Source: Vitis vinifera
Lineage: Eukaryota; Streptophyta; Magnoliopsida; Vitales; Vitaceae
Direction: 5' to 3'
Assembly: GCF_030704535.1 (NCBI RefSeq)
Contig: NC_081811.1
Span: 4,108,501-4,172,500, forward strand
DNA: 64,000 nt
This document shows positions 23,606 through 37,035 of this stretch, one piece after another. Under the pieces are notes generated by a model. It ran no database searches. It had not been told where the DNA came from and worked only from the letters and a program-made list of their open reading frames with translations. The first letter of the stretch is position 1. Every line of letters begins with the position of its first letter. The translations under genes and the position numbers were made by a program.

Positions 23606-26600
23606 ATGGCGAATCGAAGAATAGCGATTCTACTCTTCCTGTTGTGTGGTTTAGCGTCTGCCATCACCTCCATTGCAGGGTGAGATAACACAGGTTCTCT
23701 TTCTTTTCTGTGATGAATTTTGGTGTGTGATTCATGATTGAATGAGCTGATTTTGAAATGTCGCAGAAAGAGCTATTATGATGTTTTGCAAGTTCCAAAA
23801 GGTGCTTCGGATGAACAGATCAAGAGGGCGTACAGGAAGCTGGCGTTGAAGTACCATCCCGATAAGAATCAGGGAAATGAGGAGGCTAATAAGAAATTTG
23901 CCGAGATTAACAATGGTGAATTTTAATTTTTTTTTTTGTTGGAGTCCTTGGTTGTTTGATGGTTTATTTGACTGTATTTTTTGGAGGTTTGAATTAATTT
24001 AATACGGCTGGTTGATTGATAGCTTATGAGGTGCTTTCGGACAACGAGAAGAGGAATATTTACGATAGATACGGTGAAGAGGGGCTTAAACAGCATGCCG
24101 CAAGTGGTGGCAGAGGTGGCGGTGGAATGAACATTCAAGACATATTTAGCTCGTAAGTGGTGGTCCCTCCTATTTGTGCTTATTGAAACCTTAATTATGA
24201 TGAATAGTTATTCTTTGGCAGTGAAAAGGCAAACTTAGGGCCTTGTTTGGTTATTGGAAGGAATGAGGGAAGGAAAAGGAAGAAGCTTGAGGATGGTTTC
24301 CTTTCTAAAAGAATGAAACCAAGGATTAGGGAATTCCTAGGTGGTCTTCAAATTAATAAGATGGGATTATATTTGGTTCTAATAGTCTGTATTTCCTTCA
24401 ACAGTTTCCTGCAAAGCATTACAAATATCCGTTTAACCAGGTTATTTGTCTTGTCAAAGTAATTTTGGGAATTCATCATCTATCCTCTTGAGAAAGTATC
24501 TAATGCCTCCATAACTGTCACATGGTTGACTCACGATGTGCCACATTATCAGTTGAATTCAAATTATAATAAAACTTTAAGATTCCCTTTTATGTGATGA
24601 TTCTCAAACCCAAGCAGCTTCCCTTTTTCTATCTAAAATGACCTGCAAATTGTCATTAGCAACATCTATTTAGTGAGAGTAATCTTCCTAGTTCATTTGT
24701 TTCTCTATCCACTGCATCAAATTATTTGAATGACTCTTAAAACCTATTATTGTAGATAGGAAAAAAAAAACTAATACAACTAGTTCTCATTGCTCATTTG
24801 AAATGTTTAATTTATGTTTCTTGAAATTAAGGTGCACATTGTTGGAGTTTCTCCAAAAAGGGAGAAAAAGAGCTCTCATTGTAGGCAATAGTTGTTTGCT
24901 ACACCTATCTAGTGAGAGTAATCTTCCTAGTTCATTTGTTTCTCTACCCACCACATCTAATTATTTTGATGACTTTTAACACCTATTATTGGAGAAAGGA
25001 AAAAAAAGAACCAATACAACTAGTTCTCATTGAATATTTGAAATGTTTAATTTATGTTTCTTGAAATTAAGGCACACATTGTCGGGGATTCTCCAAAAAG
25101 GGAGAAAGAGATAACTCATTGTAGGAGATTTGTTGTAGGCAATAGAGGAAAGAGTGTAGTGGCTTTGAATATTAATGAGATTTTTACTCTTTGTTGTGGA
25201 AACAAAATTAAGCATTTTTCTATAATAAAATAACTTAAATTTTTTTTCCTTGTCTTGATAATCAACCTGCCTATCGTAAGCTGACACAACGTGAATGGAT
25301 GATGGTACCATATTATAGAAATGATATCATGAAAAGCACTGGACAGTTTCTCCTGTTCTATAATTGTTATTATCAAAAAAGATTTGGGTAGCTATGGTTA
25401 TGGATGTAAGAAAGTTAATTGTATTGCAGAAACATTATCTTATTCCTAGTCCCAGCATGGGATTTTTCCAAACCATTGATGTGGCTATTATATCAGTAAT
25501 GATAGTTATTGTAACTGGGTGCCTATACAACATGGGCTTAGGTGTATATGTCGGATGTTGGGAATAGGTATGTGTCTAGGCATTGGATCTTTTGAATTAC
25601 CAGATTTTTATGCCATGGAGACTCCACTTAGAAGGTCTCAATAGTGGGTACTGATGCTTGGACTAAAAAACAAAAATATTTATATAATTAAGGATCGAGA
25701 TGGTTTGTTTAAATTTATATCTACTTTATTCTCCGTTGCATCCATATTACTAAGACAAAGTATATTATTCTAAAGCAGAAGGGAATGTGATAAAAATTTG
25801 TCTTTATGGGTCATTTTTTATTTTTTTATAGGTTTTATTGGTCATCTTTTATTTTTTGGAAGTTTCAACATTTTATAAGACATTTTTACTAAAACTTGCA
25901 TATTTATGTCTCTTTTACCATGTGTATGTGTGTATATATATTTTATTTATTTATCTTTTTGCATTTATTTTAATATCTCTATTTTGATCTATTATCACTT
26001 TACTTTTTCCCTATATTTTCCTATCAAAACCTGCTTTATTTTTGCTTTTAGCCCTTTTTCTTTGTGGTGAAATTGATGAGTCCAGCTCTGCTTTTAGGCA
26101 CATATCTATTTGACTGCCATAACATTTTAGTTGGCAGTCTCACTTTCTTATACAGTTGTGATAACATGTTTCAACTTCTTGTGAAGTTTAGTTTAATAAT
26201 CTTGGATGCTGCTAACAAGCTGAAGGTTTTTCTAGTTTCTTTGGTGGAGGTCCAGCCGAGGAGGAAGAGAGAATTGTAAGAGGTGATGATGTAATTGTTG
26301 AATTGGATGCAACACTAGAAGATTTGTACATGGGGGGTTCCTTAAAGGTAAAAGTCATGTCTTGACTGAGAATTTATAAATTTCTACCAACTCCCTAAGG
26401 AAAAAGTACTATTTAGGTCATGGTTCGTAACTGTTTTTAAAAACAGTTTTCTATTTTATTGAACAAAAAAAATTAAAAAAACATGTTTGACAAGTAGAAA
26501 ACAACAGTTTTTTGTTCTTAAAACAGAAAACAAAGTATTTTTAAAGAACATATTTTAGTTGTTTTCAGTTTTTACTTGTTTTCTAAAGGTTATTTTAAAA

Positions 26601-29600
26601 AATAACCATACAAATATGAATAATGATTAAAAATAAAACACTACATATAAAATTTATTTTTAAAACATATTTAAAAACATAAAAAACAGGTTTAAAATAT
26701 TTTAGATTCCTAAACAGACATTTTTTCTATAAAACATTAAAGAACAGTTTTCAAAAACTATTGTCAAAAACAATTTTTCAGTTTCAAGAACAGTTACCAA
26801 ACAAGGCCTTATTATTTGTAACTGTGAGCTTATATTGCTGCTAAGGCCTATAGCTTGGCATGGATTGGAAGAGCTCACAAGTATTAGTCACTACTTGCAT
26901 CATAATAATTAATTTTTAGGAATCTACTTGAAGCCTATAAATAACCTTGTTGGGTTATGTTTTCTTGTTGCATATTTTATTACCGTCTTATCTTTGTTAA
27001 GTCTACTTGCAGATTATAGAATCACACTATTATGAGTTACATTAATTAGGGCCAGTGTTTCTTCTTGTTTTTTTGTTATCTTCGCATGAGAGAAATTGAT
27101 TTTATGATTTCTTCATTTGTGTGATCTTTTATGTTAATTCATTAGGTTTGGAGGGAGAAAAATGTTTTAAAGCCAGCCCCAGGTAAGAGACGCTGTAACT
27201 GTCGGAATGAAGTCTATCACAAGCAAATTGGTCCAGGGATGTTCCAGCAGATGACAGAGCAGGTATTCCACCTCTCAAGCAGTTCTGTAACAGAAATTCT
27301 TATGAGTTATTTATTTTTAAAAGGATTAAACATTGTGCAGCCCTTTTTTTGGCTCCTCCTTTCCATCCTCATTATTATTCAATACTGTACATATTTGTGG
27401 CACTCACTCTATTGCATCCTTTACTATTATCATTCAGGTCTGTGAGCAATGTCCAAATGTGAAGTATGAAAGGGAGGGGTATTTCATCACTGTCGATATT
27501 GAGAAAGGGATGCAGGATGGGCAAGTAAGCTTTATGCCTTCTATTCTTAATTGCAATGTCCAACTTCCTGCATGTGTAGCAATATTGTTATTTGCCATTG
27601 TTTCATTTGTGTGCCATTACAGAATTGCACTAAAGATCATATTCTACATGCCTGTGAGTTTTGAACTGTGATTGTTAATGAATTCCATTGTTATTTGCCA
27701 TTGTTTCATTTGTGTGCCATTAAAAAATTGCACAAAAGACCATATTCCACATGCCTGTGAGTTTTGGATTGTGATGGCTAATGAATTCTGCTTTTGATAT
27801 GTTTTCAAGATGGAGAATAGTTAAAATGTAGATTCTCCTCATCCTCTGATTTATAAAGCTCCAATACTATATTGGTGCAAAATGATTTCATTTCTGTCTT
27901 AATTTTTATCTTGCATTTCAACACTGAAAGCTTATTTTGTATGGTTGCATAAATGGGAATACTACTTGTGTATTCAGCTTAAATTGGGAGACAGATCTTT
28001 GAAATTTTAGGTGGCCTTCTTCTGAATCCAGTGTTTCCTTACCAATAAAGTGATCCATTGAGGTTTGCTATACATTTCCAAGACTTTTCTCTTCTGACAA
28101 AGCTCCTACCAAGCTTTTAGCAATCTCTAAACTAATTCCCCATTTCACCTCCCCAGTTCTGTTTCTCATGTCATACTCAATACTTTTATGTAGAGCTACT
28201 AGATGTTTTTTTACTCTTAACATATGTCACTCCTTTGCCAGCAGTGTAAAGGTTTTGGGAACTTGAAAAATGTACCTAGAGCAGTTCTTTTATTCTGCCA
28301 AACATTCAGGGGAAAATGCATTTTTTTAATGACACAGAAACTCACTAGTCAAGCTTCAGAGGACCAAGGAAAACTGTAGATTGTTATCACATTTTGCAAT
28401 AAAGCAAATTTGGCATGTTGCCTAAAGATGGTATATTGATGGCTTTGGCCCACAAAATATAATGGTATTCTGTGTTTCTTGAACACTAGAAATGATTGGT
28501 TAACTTTTTTCCTTCTCTTGGACAGTATTTAAATAATAATCTCTAAGTCGTTAGAAAGCAGAGTGTTTTCTCTACTTGTTTGCTGTTCTCCAGTATATTA
28601 TTCTTTTAAGTTTTGGGATTTTTAGATCAGATTTTCCATGCGTTTTACAGGAGGTGGTTTTCTATGATGATGGTGAACCTATAGTAGATGGAGAACCTGG
28701 AGACCTGAAGGTTTGATCTTCAACTTTGGCTTTGTAACCATGCTTACTAATTTGAACTGTGCACTGACAGCAACTACCACATTTGGTGCAGTTCCGTATT
28801 CGGACAGCCCCCCATGATCAGTTCAGAAGGGAAGGCAATGACTTGCATACAACCGTTACTATAACACTGGTAACTATCATTTAAATTTACTTTCATACTC
28901 TGCACATTGTTTACTGTAGTCCCGAGTTCACACTGCTAGACAGCCACTCAATATTTGTGATGTATCCAAGACCAGCATGTTTACTCCAAATTCCTTCAAG
29001 TTAGGTTGCTGAACTTTTCTTTCACTAGATTGAGCTCAATGTACATCTTTTCATAATGGCAGACAACATTCATACTCTGCACTTGTTGAATACATCTTTT
29101 ATTACAGCTATATATAGTTGTTCATAATTGAGCTACTATATATAGGTTTTTTCACTATATTGTGCTGAAGACACCTATTGTTACAGCTTTATTTTTTTTT
29201 TGAGCAGACAACTAATTTTACTTTTGGGCTGCAATGTTAGGCATGAACCAACACTCATATCCAAGTCTTTGTTACATACTCTAAAAGTAACATTTTCTCA
29301 CTGAGTACCATATGCTGGAACATATTCTGCAGTTTTTTGGCCTAGGCCTATTTGCCTACCACAGAGATCTAAACTTTTGCTTTTAAACCTCTTTTATCTG
29401 TGGCTGAATGGTGGGGAAGTAGGGATGTAGCCAACCCCAAGGTGTTGACTTCAAGGATTTTACTTGAAGTGTATTAGTGATTTGGCCAAAAAGAAGAAAG
29501 GAAAGGAGGGGTTAGTTTTGTTTTAGTAGTTGTAGGCTTGTAGCTAGTGTGATTAACAACATACCTTGAGATTTTTGTTACGACGTCTTTTGTCCTTCCA

Positions 29601-30112
29601 TTAAACAAATTGTTGGTTTTTTCATGCAGTTTATTTGCATATCTGGTCCAATGTATCTACTAATTATGAACAGATTATAGCTAGTATGATGGAACACCAT
29701 ATGGACATGTTTCTTTACACCTCTCCAACCCTCTTGTCTTCCCCTTATTTTAAGTGTATTTGTTTTAGAGCTGATTTCTGGATCTTTGTGTTTTTTCTTT
29801 CAGGTTCAGGCTCTTGTTGGCTTTGAGAAAACCATTAAACACCTTGATGAACATCTCGTAAACATTGGGTCAAAGGTGAGCATGAACAAATTTTCAAACA
29901 GCCTTCTCATGACATGAACTTATTATGTGCTAACCAGACTATTCATTGATCAGGGAATCACTAAGCCTAAGGAAGTGAGGAAGTTTAAAGGGGAAGGGAT
30001 GCCATTGCATTTTAGCACAAAGAAAGGGGATCTCTATGTCACATTTGAGGTTCTATTCCCTTCATCACTGACAGAAGAACAGAAGACAAAAATCCAGGAA
30101 ATTCTTGGTTAG
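23606..30112 (+). CDS. ERDJ3B: ER-lumenal DnaJ protein ERDJ3B (Hsp40 co-chaperone of BiP)
   Basis: There are ten exons: 23606-23679, 23767-23915, 24023-24152, 26236-26347, 27146-27262, 27438-27524, 28651-28710, 28792-28869, 29804-29875 and 29954-30112. All boundaries are GT-AG and in frame; 345 aa. Residues 1-24 are a signal peptide (hydrophobic [12 protein letters not shown]). The J domain covers about 26-90, with [11 protein letters not shown] and the HPD motif in [11 protein letters not shown] glycine-rich linker follows, with SFFGGG. The C-terminal substrate-binding part has small cysteine motifs (RRCNCRN and CEQC) in place of the four-repeat zinc finger of bacterial DnaJ. There is no HDEL tail, as in the family; the protein is held by partners. 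Known homologues act with SDF2 and BiP in folding of immune receptors such as EFR and in heat-tolerant anther development. Intron 3 is 2.1 kb; intron 4 hosts a MITE. The 5' leader carries telobox-like 'aaccctaaccctaa'. Confidence 0.95.
24672..25149 (+). repeat. ~239-bp tandem duplication in ERDJ3B intron 3
   Basis: The phrase 'agtgagagtaatcttcctag' begins at 24672 and again at 24911. The two copies then run in parallel through 'aaatgtttaatttatgtttc' and 'tctccaaaaagggag' with about 10% differences. No splice or coding consequence is visible. Confidence 0.8.
26415..26809. mobile_element. hAT-like MITE in ERDJ3B intron 4
   Basis: The ends read AGGTCATGGTTCGTAACTGT and, on the minus strand, AGGCCTTGTTTGGTAACTGT. 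Flanks are 'tactattt' (26407-26414) and 'tattattt' (26810-26817), an 8-bp duplication with one difference, as expected for hAT. The element is 395 bp, has no open frame, and lies about 70 bp downstream of the exon 4 donor. Confidence 0.75.
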
Positions 30113-30450
30113 TGGACATAGGTTTCCCCCTTGTAACATGATGAGGTTATACAAACCTTCAGGCTGCCTTGCGGCTTTTTCTTTTCTCTTCGATTTTTCC
30201 TTTCTTTTTCAAGTAGTTTCCACCCTTTTTTATTTTGAAAGAAGTAGCACGTTCTACTTAGGGAAGTCTACGCTGTAATCCTGCTGTGTGTAGGCGCTTT
30301 TTGCATACTATTTTTGACCCATGTGAGGTATAGTTACTCATTTGTTTCCTTACCAAGTTCTACCAATTAATTATATAACAAATTGTAAGCCTTTACGTGC
30401 TTCTGGGTCATATCATATATATCTATATATATATACACACACAGAAAGAT
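30113..30450 (+). other. ERDJ3B 3' untranslated and downstream region
   Basis: T-rich sequence follows the stop codon, with several possible near-upstream signals and a short (TA)n(CA)n run at about 30413-30445. I see no second gene before the end of TAF13 at 30981. Open frames on the plus strand between 30526 and 31230 are antisense shadows of TAF13 and its flank. Confidence 0.5.
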
Positions 30451-30980
30451 GCTACATTTTCGCTATAAACCAATAATTGAACTAGTCCATTAAATTTTTA
30501 TGCGTATTTGAGAGCCAATATTTAGTTGTATTTTGTTCCTATTTTTTCAAAGAACTCCAGTTGTATTCACCTCATGTTTACCTCGACTGATTACACCCCC
30601 AGCATAACCACGATCATCATTCGTCCACACAAACTCAAGACTGGTCCATCTTTATTCAGAGGTTGTGTCATGACTTCAATCTTCCATGGGCAGCTAGGAA
30701 TTTCTAGTATTAACATTAATGTCCCACTGAACACAATAGTATTCATCAGTGTCAGGCAATTATCCAGTGGTAGTTACACCTTATTTTATTCCTGCTGGAT
30801 TTGAGGAAGTTCATGCAAATCTTAATTCTTTTCAGATAAGCGCGGGTCTCTCTTTAAAAATGGCTTTTACAATATTAAAAGGAATTTTACAGCCACTGGT
30901 TTGGAATATGTATGTCTCAGACATCAAACCACAGGATTTCAAGGCTAAAATAAAATGTCAGTTCTTAATCTTCTCCGATT

Positions 30981-33168
30981 CTACTCCATTGTTGCCAACT
31001 TCTCTTCATCTACGTCAAAAGCCTTCCTAGCTTGTTTCAACTCCTCATTCATAGACAACAGCTCTGTACATCGATTGAGTTTTGGCAAGTCCTGCATGGC
31101 CAATGAATGGGAGGGTTATCGGTCTATTGAGAAGTTAGAACCAGAAGCAATTACCAACATCATGAATGTCATTTCTCGAAAAGGTAAAACTCTCAAAGAA
31201 CATCCCTGGCTAAGGTACCTTTCTCATTAAAAATAAGAAGTCCTCAGTTAAGAGCTTTCCCCTCTTTGATGCAGTCTCCTGGGCCTTGTGCACCTGTGTA
31301 AGAAGATTACATATATGGTTATGAATAGTATTCTTCTCCCCTTCATGGCAGATGCATGTACAGAGCCACACAAGAAAAATAAAGAAATGTTTGGCTCACC
31401 AAATCCGTAACATACTCCACAACAATGTCCTCCAACAGTGCCACAGTTTCTGGAAGTGGCTGATAAATGTAACATAAGGAATTTACAAATAAAATTAGAC
31501 TTACCTAAACACAAGGAATTTGAATATAAACCTTAAGAGATCAACTAAACAACATAAACAGCAACATATCAATCACCTTAATTAGCTAATTAATGTAAAC
31601 AGTCATTAAGCAATGAGGGGCACTGGAAATATAATTGGGAATACATGTGAACTTTGTTTTGACAGAAAACCGGCAGATAAAAGAGCAGTCCATGATGTCT
31701 GAAAAGGCATTCATGAAAACACATAAATACTGATACGAGTGTCATGTATATCCAGTGTAGTTGCTTTTGTTCTTGTGTGTGTAATGGAGTGGGGGGAACT
31801 ACTTCCAAGAAAAACTAAGATCATCAGCCCTTGTTTTGGGGTCCATCCTTCCAAATATGCTGCATCAATTCCTAGAGGTCCATATTGGAGAATAAATAAT
31901 AGTAATTCTAGCAAGAATGCTACATGGATCAATATGTTAACTCTGGTGTGCCCACTTCCCAAACTAAAAAGGTGGAATTCACAGAATCAGCAAGGCTTTC
32001 CTCTTTGGTAAACCTAAAATAAATGCATCACAAATTGTCCACAATGCTAGTGTATTTAAGCATCAAAGGAAACTGGGACAAGAAGCCAGCTTGGAGTAGG
32101 GTGGTGGCTTGTGCTGGTGGGGGGCCTTTCCCAATAGCATGTACACTTGAAACAAAGAGACCATACTGATGATAATACTTTGTTATATAATTTTTTAGAT
32201 CATAGTTTATTTAAATGCCTGTGGAGGAACTTAGAAGCACGATCATGCAACAAGAAAACCGTGTTAACTCGTGAAAAAGTAAATCAGTTCAGCACAACAA
32301 AAATTGTATCTCCAAAATGTTGATAAATTAAATCTGAAAAGAAATGATAAAACCAGCCATGATAATGATCCCACTAAATATTAATAGTTGGTAATTCAAA
32401 TTTGAATTCTGACTCATTATAATCAAATTAGGAATAAGGAATTGATTAAATAAATAAATAAACCATTGAAAACTTACAAGAAAACACTTCTAATGATTAC
32501 AGAATACAACAAACCAAATAATTGTGTTTATTAATGTTTAAAACCAAGAAACTTGTTTCATTAAGCGTATATTTGGTTTCGGAGAGTATTAAGAAAAGGT
32601 TAAATTTCTTATGTATGGATACCATCAGAAAAGATAAGGAGAAAAAAAAAACTAAGGAAAATATGAGGAAAAATTCTAAAAAAGCTTCCTCCTCATTTTC
32701 CTTAAAATGATATGGGAAAGATTTGGCAAAGTTCATTTTCAACTCTTAACTTTTTCATGAACGACCAAAGAAGAGAAAAAATTTATTATTTTTCTTACTT
32801 ATTTCTTTTTTTCTATTTTTCCTTTGCATTATCCTTTCCTCAAAACTTTTCAGGAACCAGGGATAGCCTAAAAGAATAAGATTTTTCAGGAAAGGAAAAA
32901 AAAGAAAAAAGAAATTATATAGAGAGAGTGCCACTTACATTAGCATCATCTCCAAAACCATACATCATATGTTGTACTGTGGCAAACAAAAAAAATAAAC
33001 AAATTAGAAAAGGATGTAAACATCAAGCATCTAAGAAAATCCGCATAAGAAAAGTCTTTACTTACAGTCTTTTTGAAAGACTCCTCTCTTGCGTTTAAAA
33101 GAAGAATCTGATGGCTGAGATGACCCAGCTCTAGGTTTTGAGGAGGGTCCTGCAGAAGAGCTGTTCAT
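30981..33168 (-). CDS. TAF13: TFIID subunit TAF13 (histone-fold, TFIID-18 family)
   Basis: The five coding exons are 33168-33066, 32976-32939, 31459-31400, 31293-31219 and 31091-30981. All introns are GT-AG and phases join correctly; 128 aa, the usual length. After a serine/proline-rich N-terminus, the conserved block starts at about residue 29 (GVFQKDLQHMMYGFGDD) and continues with PLPETVALLEDIVVEYVTDL, VHKAQETASKRGKLLTEDFL and DLPKLNRCTELLSMNEELKQ. This is the complete TFIID-18 histone fold, which pairs with TAF11 in general transcription factor TFIID. In Arabidopsis TAF13 also contacts Polycomb proteins in seed development. The 38-bp second exon is small. A non-coding first exon probably lies near 34245-34280, with a donor in CAGGTAACC. 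The gene is convergent with ERDJ3B, with about 870 bp between stop codons. Confidence 0.94.
32563..32870. mobile_element. hAT-like MITE in TAF13 intron 2
   Basis: The left end 'taagcgtatatttggtttcg' and the inverse of the right end 'taggctatccctggttcctg' correspond imperfectly. The interior is A-rich. The element sits inside the 1.48-kb intron between exons 2 and 3 (32938-31460), close to the 38-bp exon. No target duplication is clear. Confidence 0.4.
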
Positions 33169-33179
33169 CTTCTATTCAC

Positions 33180-34290
33180 AATAACTTCCCCTTCTGATCT
33201 ATGACAAGAACTAGTCAATCGCAAATTAAATAAAAGATAAGTTCCCACAGATTTATCTATTTTTTACATAAAAATAAGAGTTCACATTAATAAGTGCTAA
33301 ACAATGGGGGAACAACCCAAGTATGCAAGAAGTATATATTTAGCAACCAACAGCCAAAATGGGATAACATAAAAGTGAAAAAAAAAAATAGTACTCCTTG
33401 TATATCGAGACCTGCCTAATACATCGATGAAAACTATAATGATAAGAGTTCATAAGAATATAAATCCAGAGTTTAATTGCATGCTGGAAACTTCTTGCAT
33501 TCCAATTTTGCACTCTTGCATTCCTATTATGCTCTTAGACCACAATGATAGAGAGTTTATTCACACTTTTTTTTAGGGGAGTTCTTTTTCTAAATATGGA
33601 AACAAAAATCATCATGTATGACTCAATCATTCTTCTTTAAAAAAATTGCTATGAATTATTCACCTTCTTTTCCTTTAGCAATTATACTCGTAAGTTTCTG
33701 TTTCAATCCTTTGCATCCCCCAAATACTTTGCCAGAACGGTTCACAATGAACTGTGGCCCAACTCAAAACCATACACAATTGCATCAACTCACATACCCT
33801 ATAAAATTAAATCCAAATTCTCACACTCATTTCATCAAACACCCTGCACATACCATCCGCTCCCACATTTCATAGAACCCACTCCTACGGCCATACCCAC
33901 AAACCCATTGGACAGAGAAATTGTCTTTGTATTTGCGAAACCTAGAGTTACTCCGTAAACTAAATTTTAAGAAAATTTAAACAAAATCCTATCCTTATTA
34001 AAAAACCATAAGCAATCGCAGATCCACATAAGCCCTAAATTCAACAAAATTCAAATAATCAAAGATTATCTTCCCACTTTCGACCGACAATCCAGTTCCA
34101 CAGTCACGGAAAAGCAAAAAAAAAAAGAACTTCAATTAACATACCTACAACTCTCAAATTCAAAAAAAAAAAATAAATAAATAGTAGCAGCTAGGGTTGG
34201 GGTTTCGAAATCGAAAATCGAGAGACAAGAAGATGGTTACCTGAATTGCCGCCAGAGGTGGGATCAACAAGGGACTCCAGTCGTTACATA
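33180..34290 (-). promoter_or_regulatory. TAF13 5' leader intron and promoter
   Basis: On the minus strand a GT donor in CAGGTAACC at about 34241 and an acceptor at about 33199 (TTGTCATAG) would remove a ~1.0-kb leader intron upstream of the ATG at 33168. The presumed first exon contains a telobox-like 'aaccctag' (about 34190-34197). The plus-strand open frame at 33618-33875 lies wholly in this intron and is not supported. Confidence 0.45.
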
Positions 34291-34562
34291 TTTAAGAAAT
34301 ATTTTATTAAAGGGGCTTCGGCCTTCACCCGTTATGGACCGAACTGGGACATAGTTCCGAATGGGCCTAATCGCACCTTTAAAAAAGAGAAAATCTAAAG
34401 CCCAATTTTAACTCATGCGCACCCTGGGCCATTGTAATTTTCTCATGGTTGAATATCTGAAATCTCTTTTATTCAACTTTATAAAAAGAAAAAATGAACT
34501 TGAAGCTTATAATTTTTAATTGGCTCTAATCGAATTCAAACTGAAAATAAATTTCAGACCCT

Positions 34563-34817
34563 AATGCTATATTTGGTTCTAAAAAAGTACTAAAAAAAAG
34601 TCAAAAAATTATCTTTTTTAAACTTGATTTTACCACATAAGCATACGAAAAATAATTTAATATAATTAAAATTAGTTAAAAAATTATATTATTTAATAAT
34701 ATATATATAAAAGTGGGTTAAAATAAATTAAAAATAATACATAAAAATAATTTATTATTTTTATTTTTCCCTTTTATTTTCTCTGTCTCAAATTTATCCC
34801 AAATCAAATATAATCTA
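34563..34817. mobile_element. hAT-like MITE upstream of TAF13
   Basis: The left end 'gctatatttggttctaaaaa' is matched by the inverse of the right end 'gattatatttgatttgggat'. The interior is AT-rich. It shares termini with the elements at 3134-3330 and 32563-32870. Confidence 0.4.
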
Positions 34818-35339
34818 AAAGATCAATTTATTCCTATGAATTTATTAGTGGTTTAACATATGAAAACATGACTCATATAAGTCTATTTAGCTTTGTACAA
34901 GTTTGGATTTGTGAAAATAGGTTTTTCTTTTTCTCTAATTTCAACTATTTTTTCACTTGAAAAATTATTAAAATTAAAAAGGTAGTAATAGTTGAGTGGA
35001 GATTACATTCATTAAGATGTTGTATTAATTTCAATATTATCAACTGGGGGCCCTCCAAACTAGACCCATAATTTCCAACGACATTATGGGATATGATGAT
35101 ATGATAGTACATAAATCAGTGAGACCTATCACATTTGTGGGGCCCAAGGCCTAAATTTTAGGGCCCAAATAAAAGCCCAATTGCGTTGGTGAATTCAATT
35201 CCCACCAACTTTATACACTATATTAAACTCACAAGTTAAAGGTCTACACCTTTCCAACCTAAAAGGAAGATCCTCAATTTTTAGTATGGTCCCATCTTCA
35301 CTTAAATGTTATTCATTGCCAACTTGAAAATGAAAAATA

Positions 35340-35696
35340 TCTCAGACAAATAATAATAGTAGTAGTAGTATCTTATATCTTGGCTTTAACAAATAGTAGT
35401 AATAGTAATAAACGACTTGAAAATGAAAAATATCTTAAGAGAAATAATAGTAGTAGTAGTAGACTTGAAAATGAAAAATATCTTGCATCTTGACTTTAAT
35501 AGACAAATAATAGTAATAGTGGACGACTTGAAAATGAAAAATATCCTGTATCTTGACTTTAAAAGTCAAATAGTAGTAGTAGTAGCAAATAAATAATAGA
35601 AGTAGTAGTAGTAGTAGATAAATAATAGCAATAGTAGTGGTAAATGACAAATAATAGTAGTAGTTGACGACCACGATGACAAATAATAATAGTAGT
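35340..35696. repeat. Triplet (TAG/GTA)n array with an embedded minisatellite
   Basis: Runs of 'tagtag' and 'aataatag' alternate with four copies of a phrase 'gacttgaaaatgaaaaatat' spaced about 60-95 bp. The minus-strand open frame at 35435-35674 is only a translation of this repeat. The array resumes after each of the next two insertions (43071-43183 and 45647-45710). Confidence 0.85.
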
Positions 35697-37013
35697 TGTC
35701 ACGCCCTAAGACCCACTTTTAAAAACGTGACAGTCATTTTACACCTCAAACCCGAAGGCGTAAAGTGTAACTTGACCCAAACAATTATCTTGTAACTGAA
35801 AATTACCAATTATTAAATACCTATTCAGAGTAGCGGAACAAAATTCTAAAATCTTCAAAACTTAACTTTAAAACTAAGCATCAATTATCCAAATAGATTG
35901 CAAACTCAAACAATTCAAGTGCTAACAAAATTTTCATAATCTCCAAAATCTCAACTTCAAACTATCATAAAAAAAAAAATTAAAAGTTCAATATCTAAAT
36001 AGCTTCCAAAAACCAAATAATCCAAATGAACATAAACCTAAAAGCTAACAAGGTTCAAAAATAGCATCCTAAGCAAAATCTTAATGTTGACCATTTCCCA
36101 ACCTAACCATCACTCCTCGCCCGAACTAAAGGTACCTGAAAAGTAATCAACAAATAGGAATGAACTCAAAGCCCAATAAGGAACATTAATACAGTCCATG
36201 GATCAAATATTTCAAGTTCACTTGCAAAATAGGAGATATTATAACTAATTATTTTCATAAACCTTTGAGTTAGTTTTGTCAATACATTCAAAACTTTTAA
36301 TTGTACACTTTTATTTCTGATTCAATCATTTTCATATCAAATTTAGTCAAAACATTCAAATCATTTATTTACTCTGGTCATCAAACATCAAATGATGCCC
36401 AATTAGGTGGGACTTTTCAAATGGACGGCTAGCCTCAAATTGTTCTTTTAAAGTGGACGGAACCAAACACTACTAGTACTAGTAACCTCTAACCAAACCC
36501 CTAGAGGCTGGAGTTCAACTCAATTACATTCCCTACCAAGAAATGTAAATGTCAACTATTATATCCCATTGACAAGGGTCAAACACTTATTTCAATTATT
36601 CAAATTTGCAAAACATAATATCTCCACATTTCTCTATTGTAAACAAAATATAAGGTTCTAACATACTTTTCATGTAAAACATATTTGATCCATGCATAAA
36701 ACGAATAATAACTCAAAATGTTTCCAAATGATGGATATAAAAAAAAAATTTCCAAAAAAAAACAACTGCATTAATTTCTCTTACCTTAAAAGCACTTAGA
36801 AACCTTGAAGAGTTTAGCTTCAATAATCTAACTCCCCCCTAACATAACAAAAAGATACTATAATCACAAAATTATTTTCCAACTTCTTAACCAATAACAA
36901 TTTAATTAATTAGTTTTCCTTTATTTATTTTATTATATTTTATTATTTATTAATTAATTTTTTTATTATTAATATTTTCCTAACTTATCCCTAAAAAACA
37001 ATTGGGCGTTACA
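35697..37013 (-). repeat. 3' LTR of the chromovirus
   Basis: The LTR starts TGTCACGCC and ends GGGCGTTACA in plus orientation and is homologous to 41708-43070 along its length. A purine-rich tract on the minus strand, GATGAGAGAATGA (37014-37026), adjoins it and is the probable polypurine tract. Confidence 0.9.
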
Positions 37014-37035
37014 TCATTCTCTCATCAACAAAAGT

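Noticed and set aside
27333..27671. 112-codon plus-strand frame
   Set aside because: It contains ERDJ3B exon 6 but runs through both splice sites into intron sequence. The spliced model is preferred.
30526..31230. Three plus-strand frames between ERDJ3B and TAF13
   Set aside because: They lie antisense to TAF13 exons 4 and 5 and its 3' flank, with no domain resemblance.
35435..35674. 79-codon minus-strand frame
   Set aside because: It is a direct translation of the triplet array (runs of tyrosine) and is not a gene.
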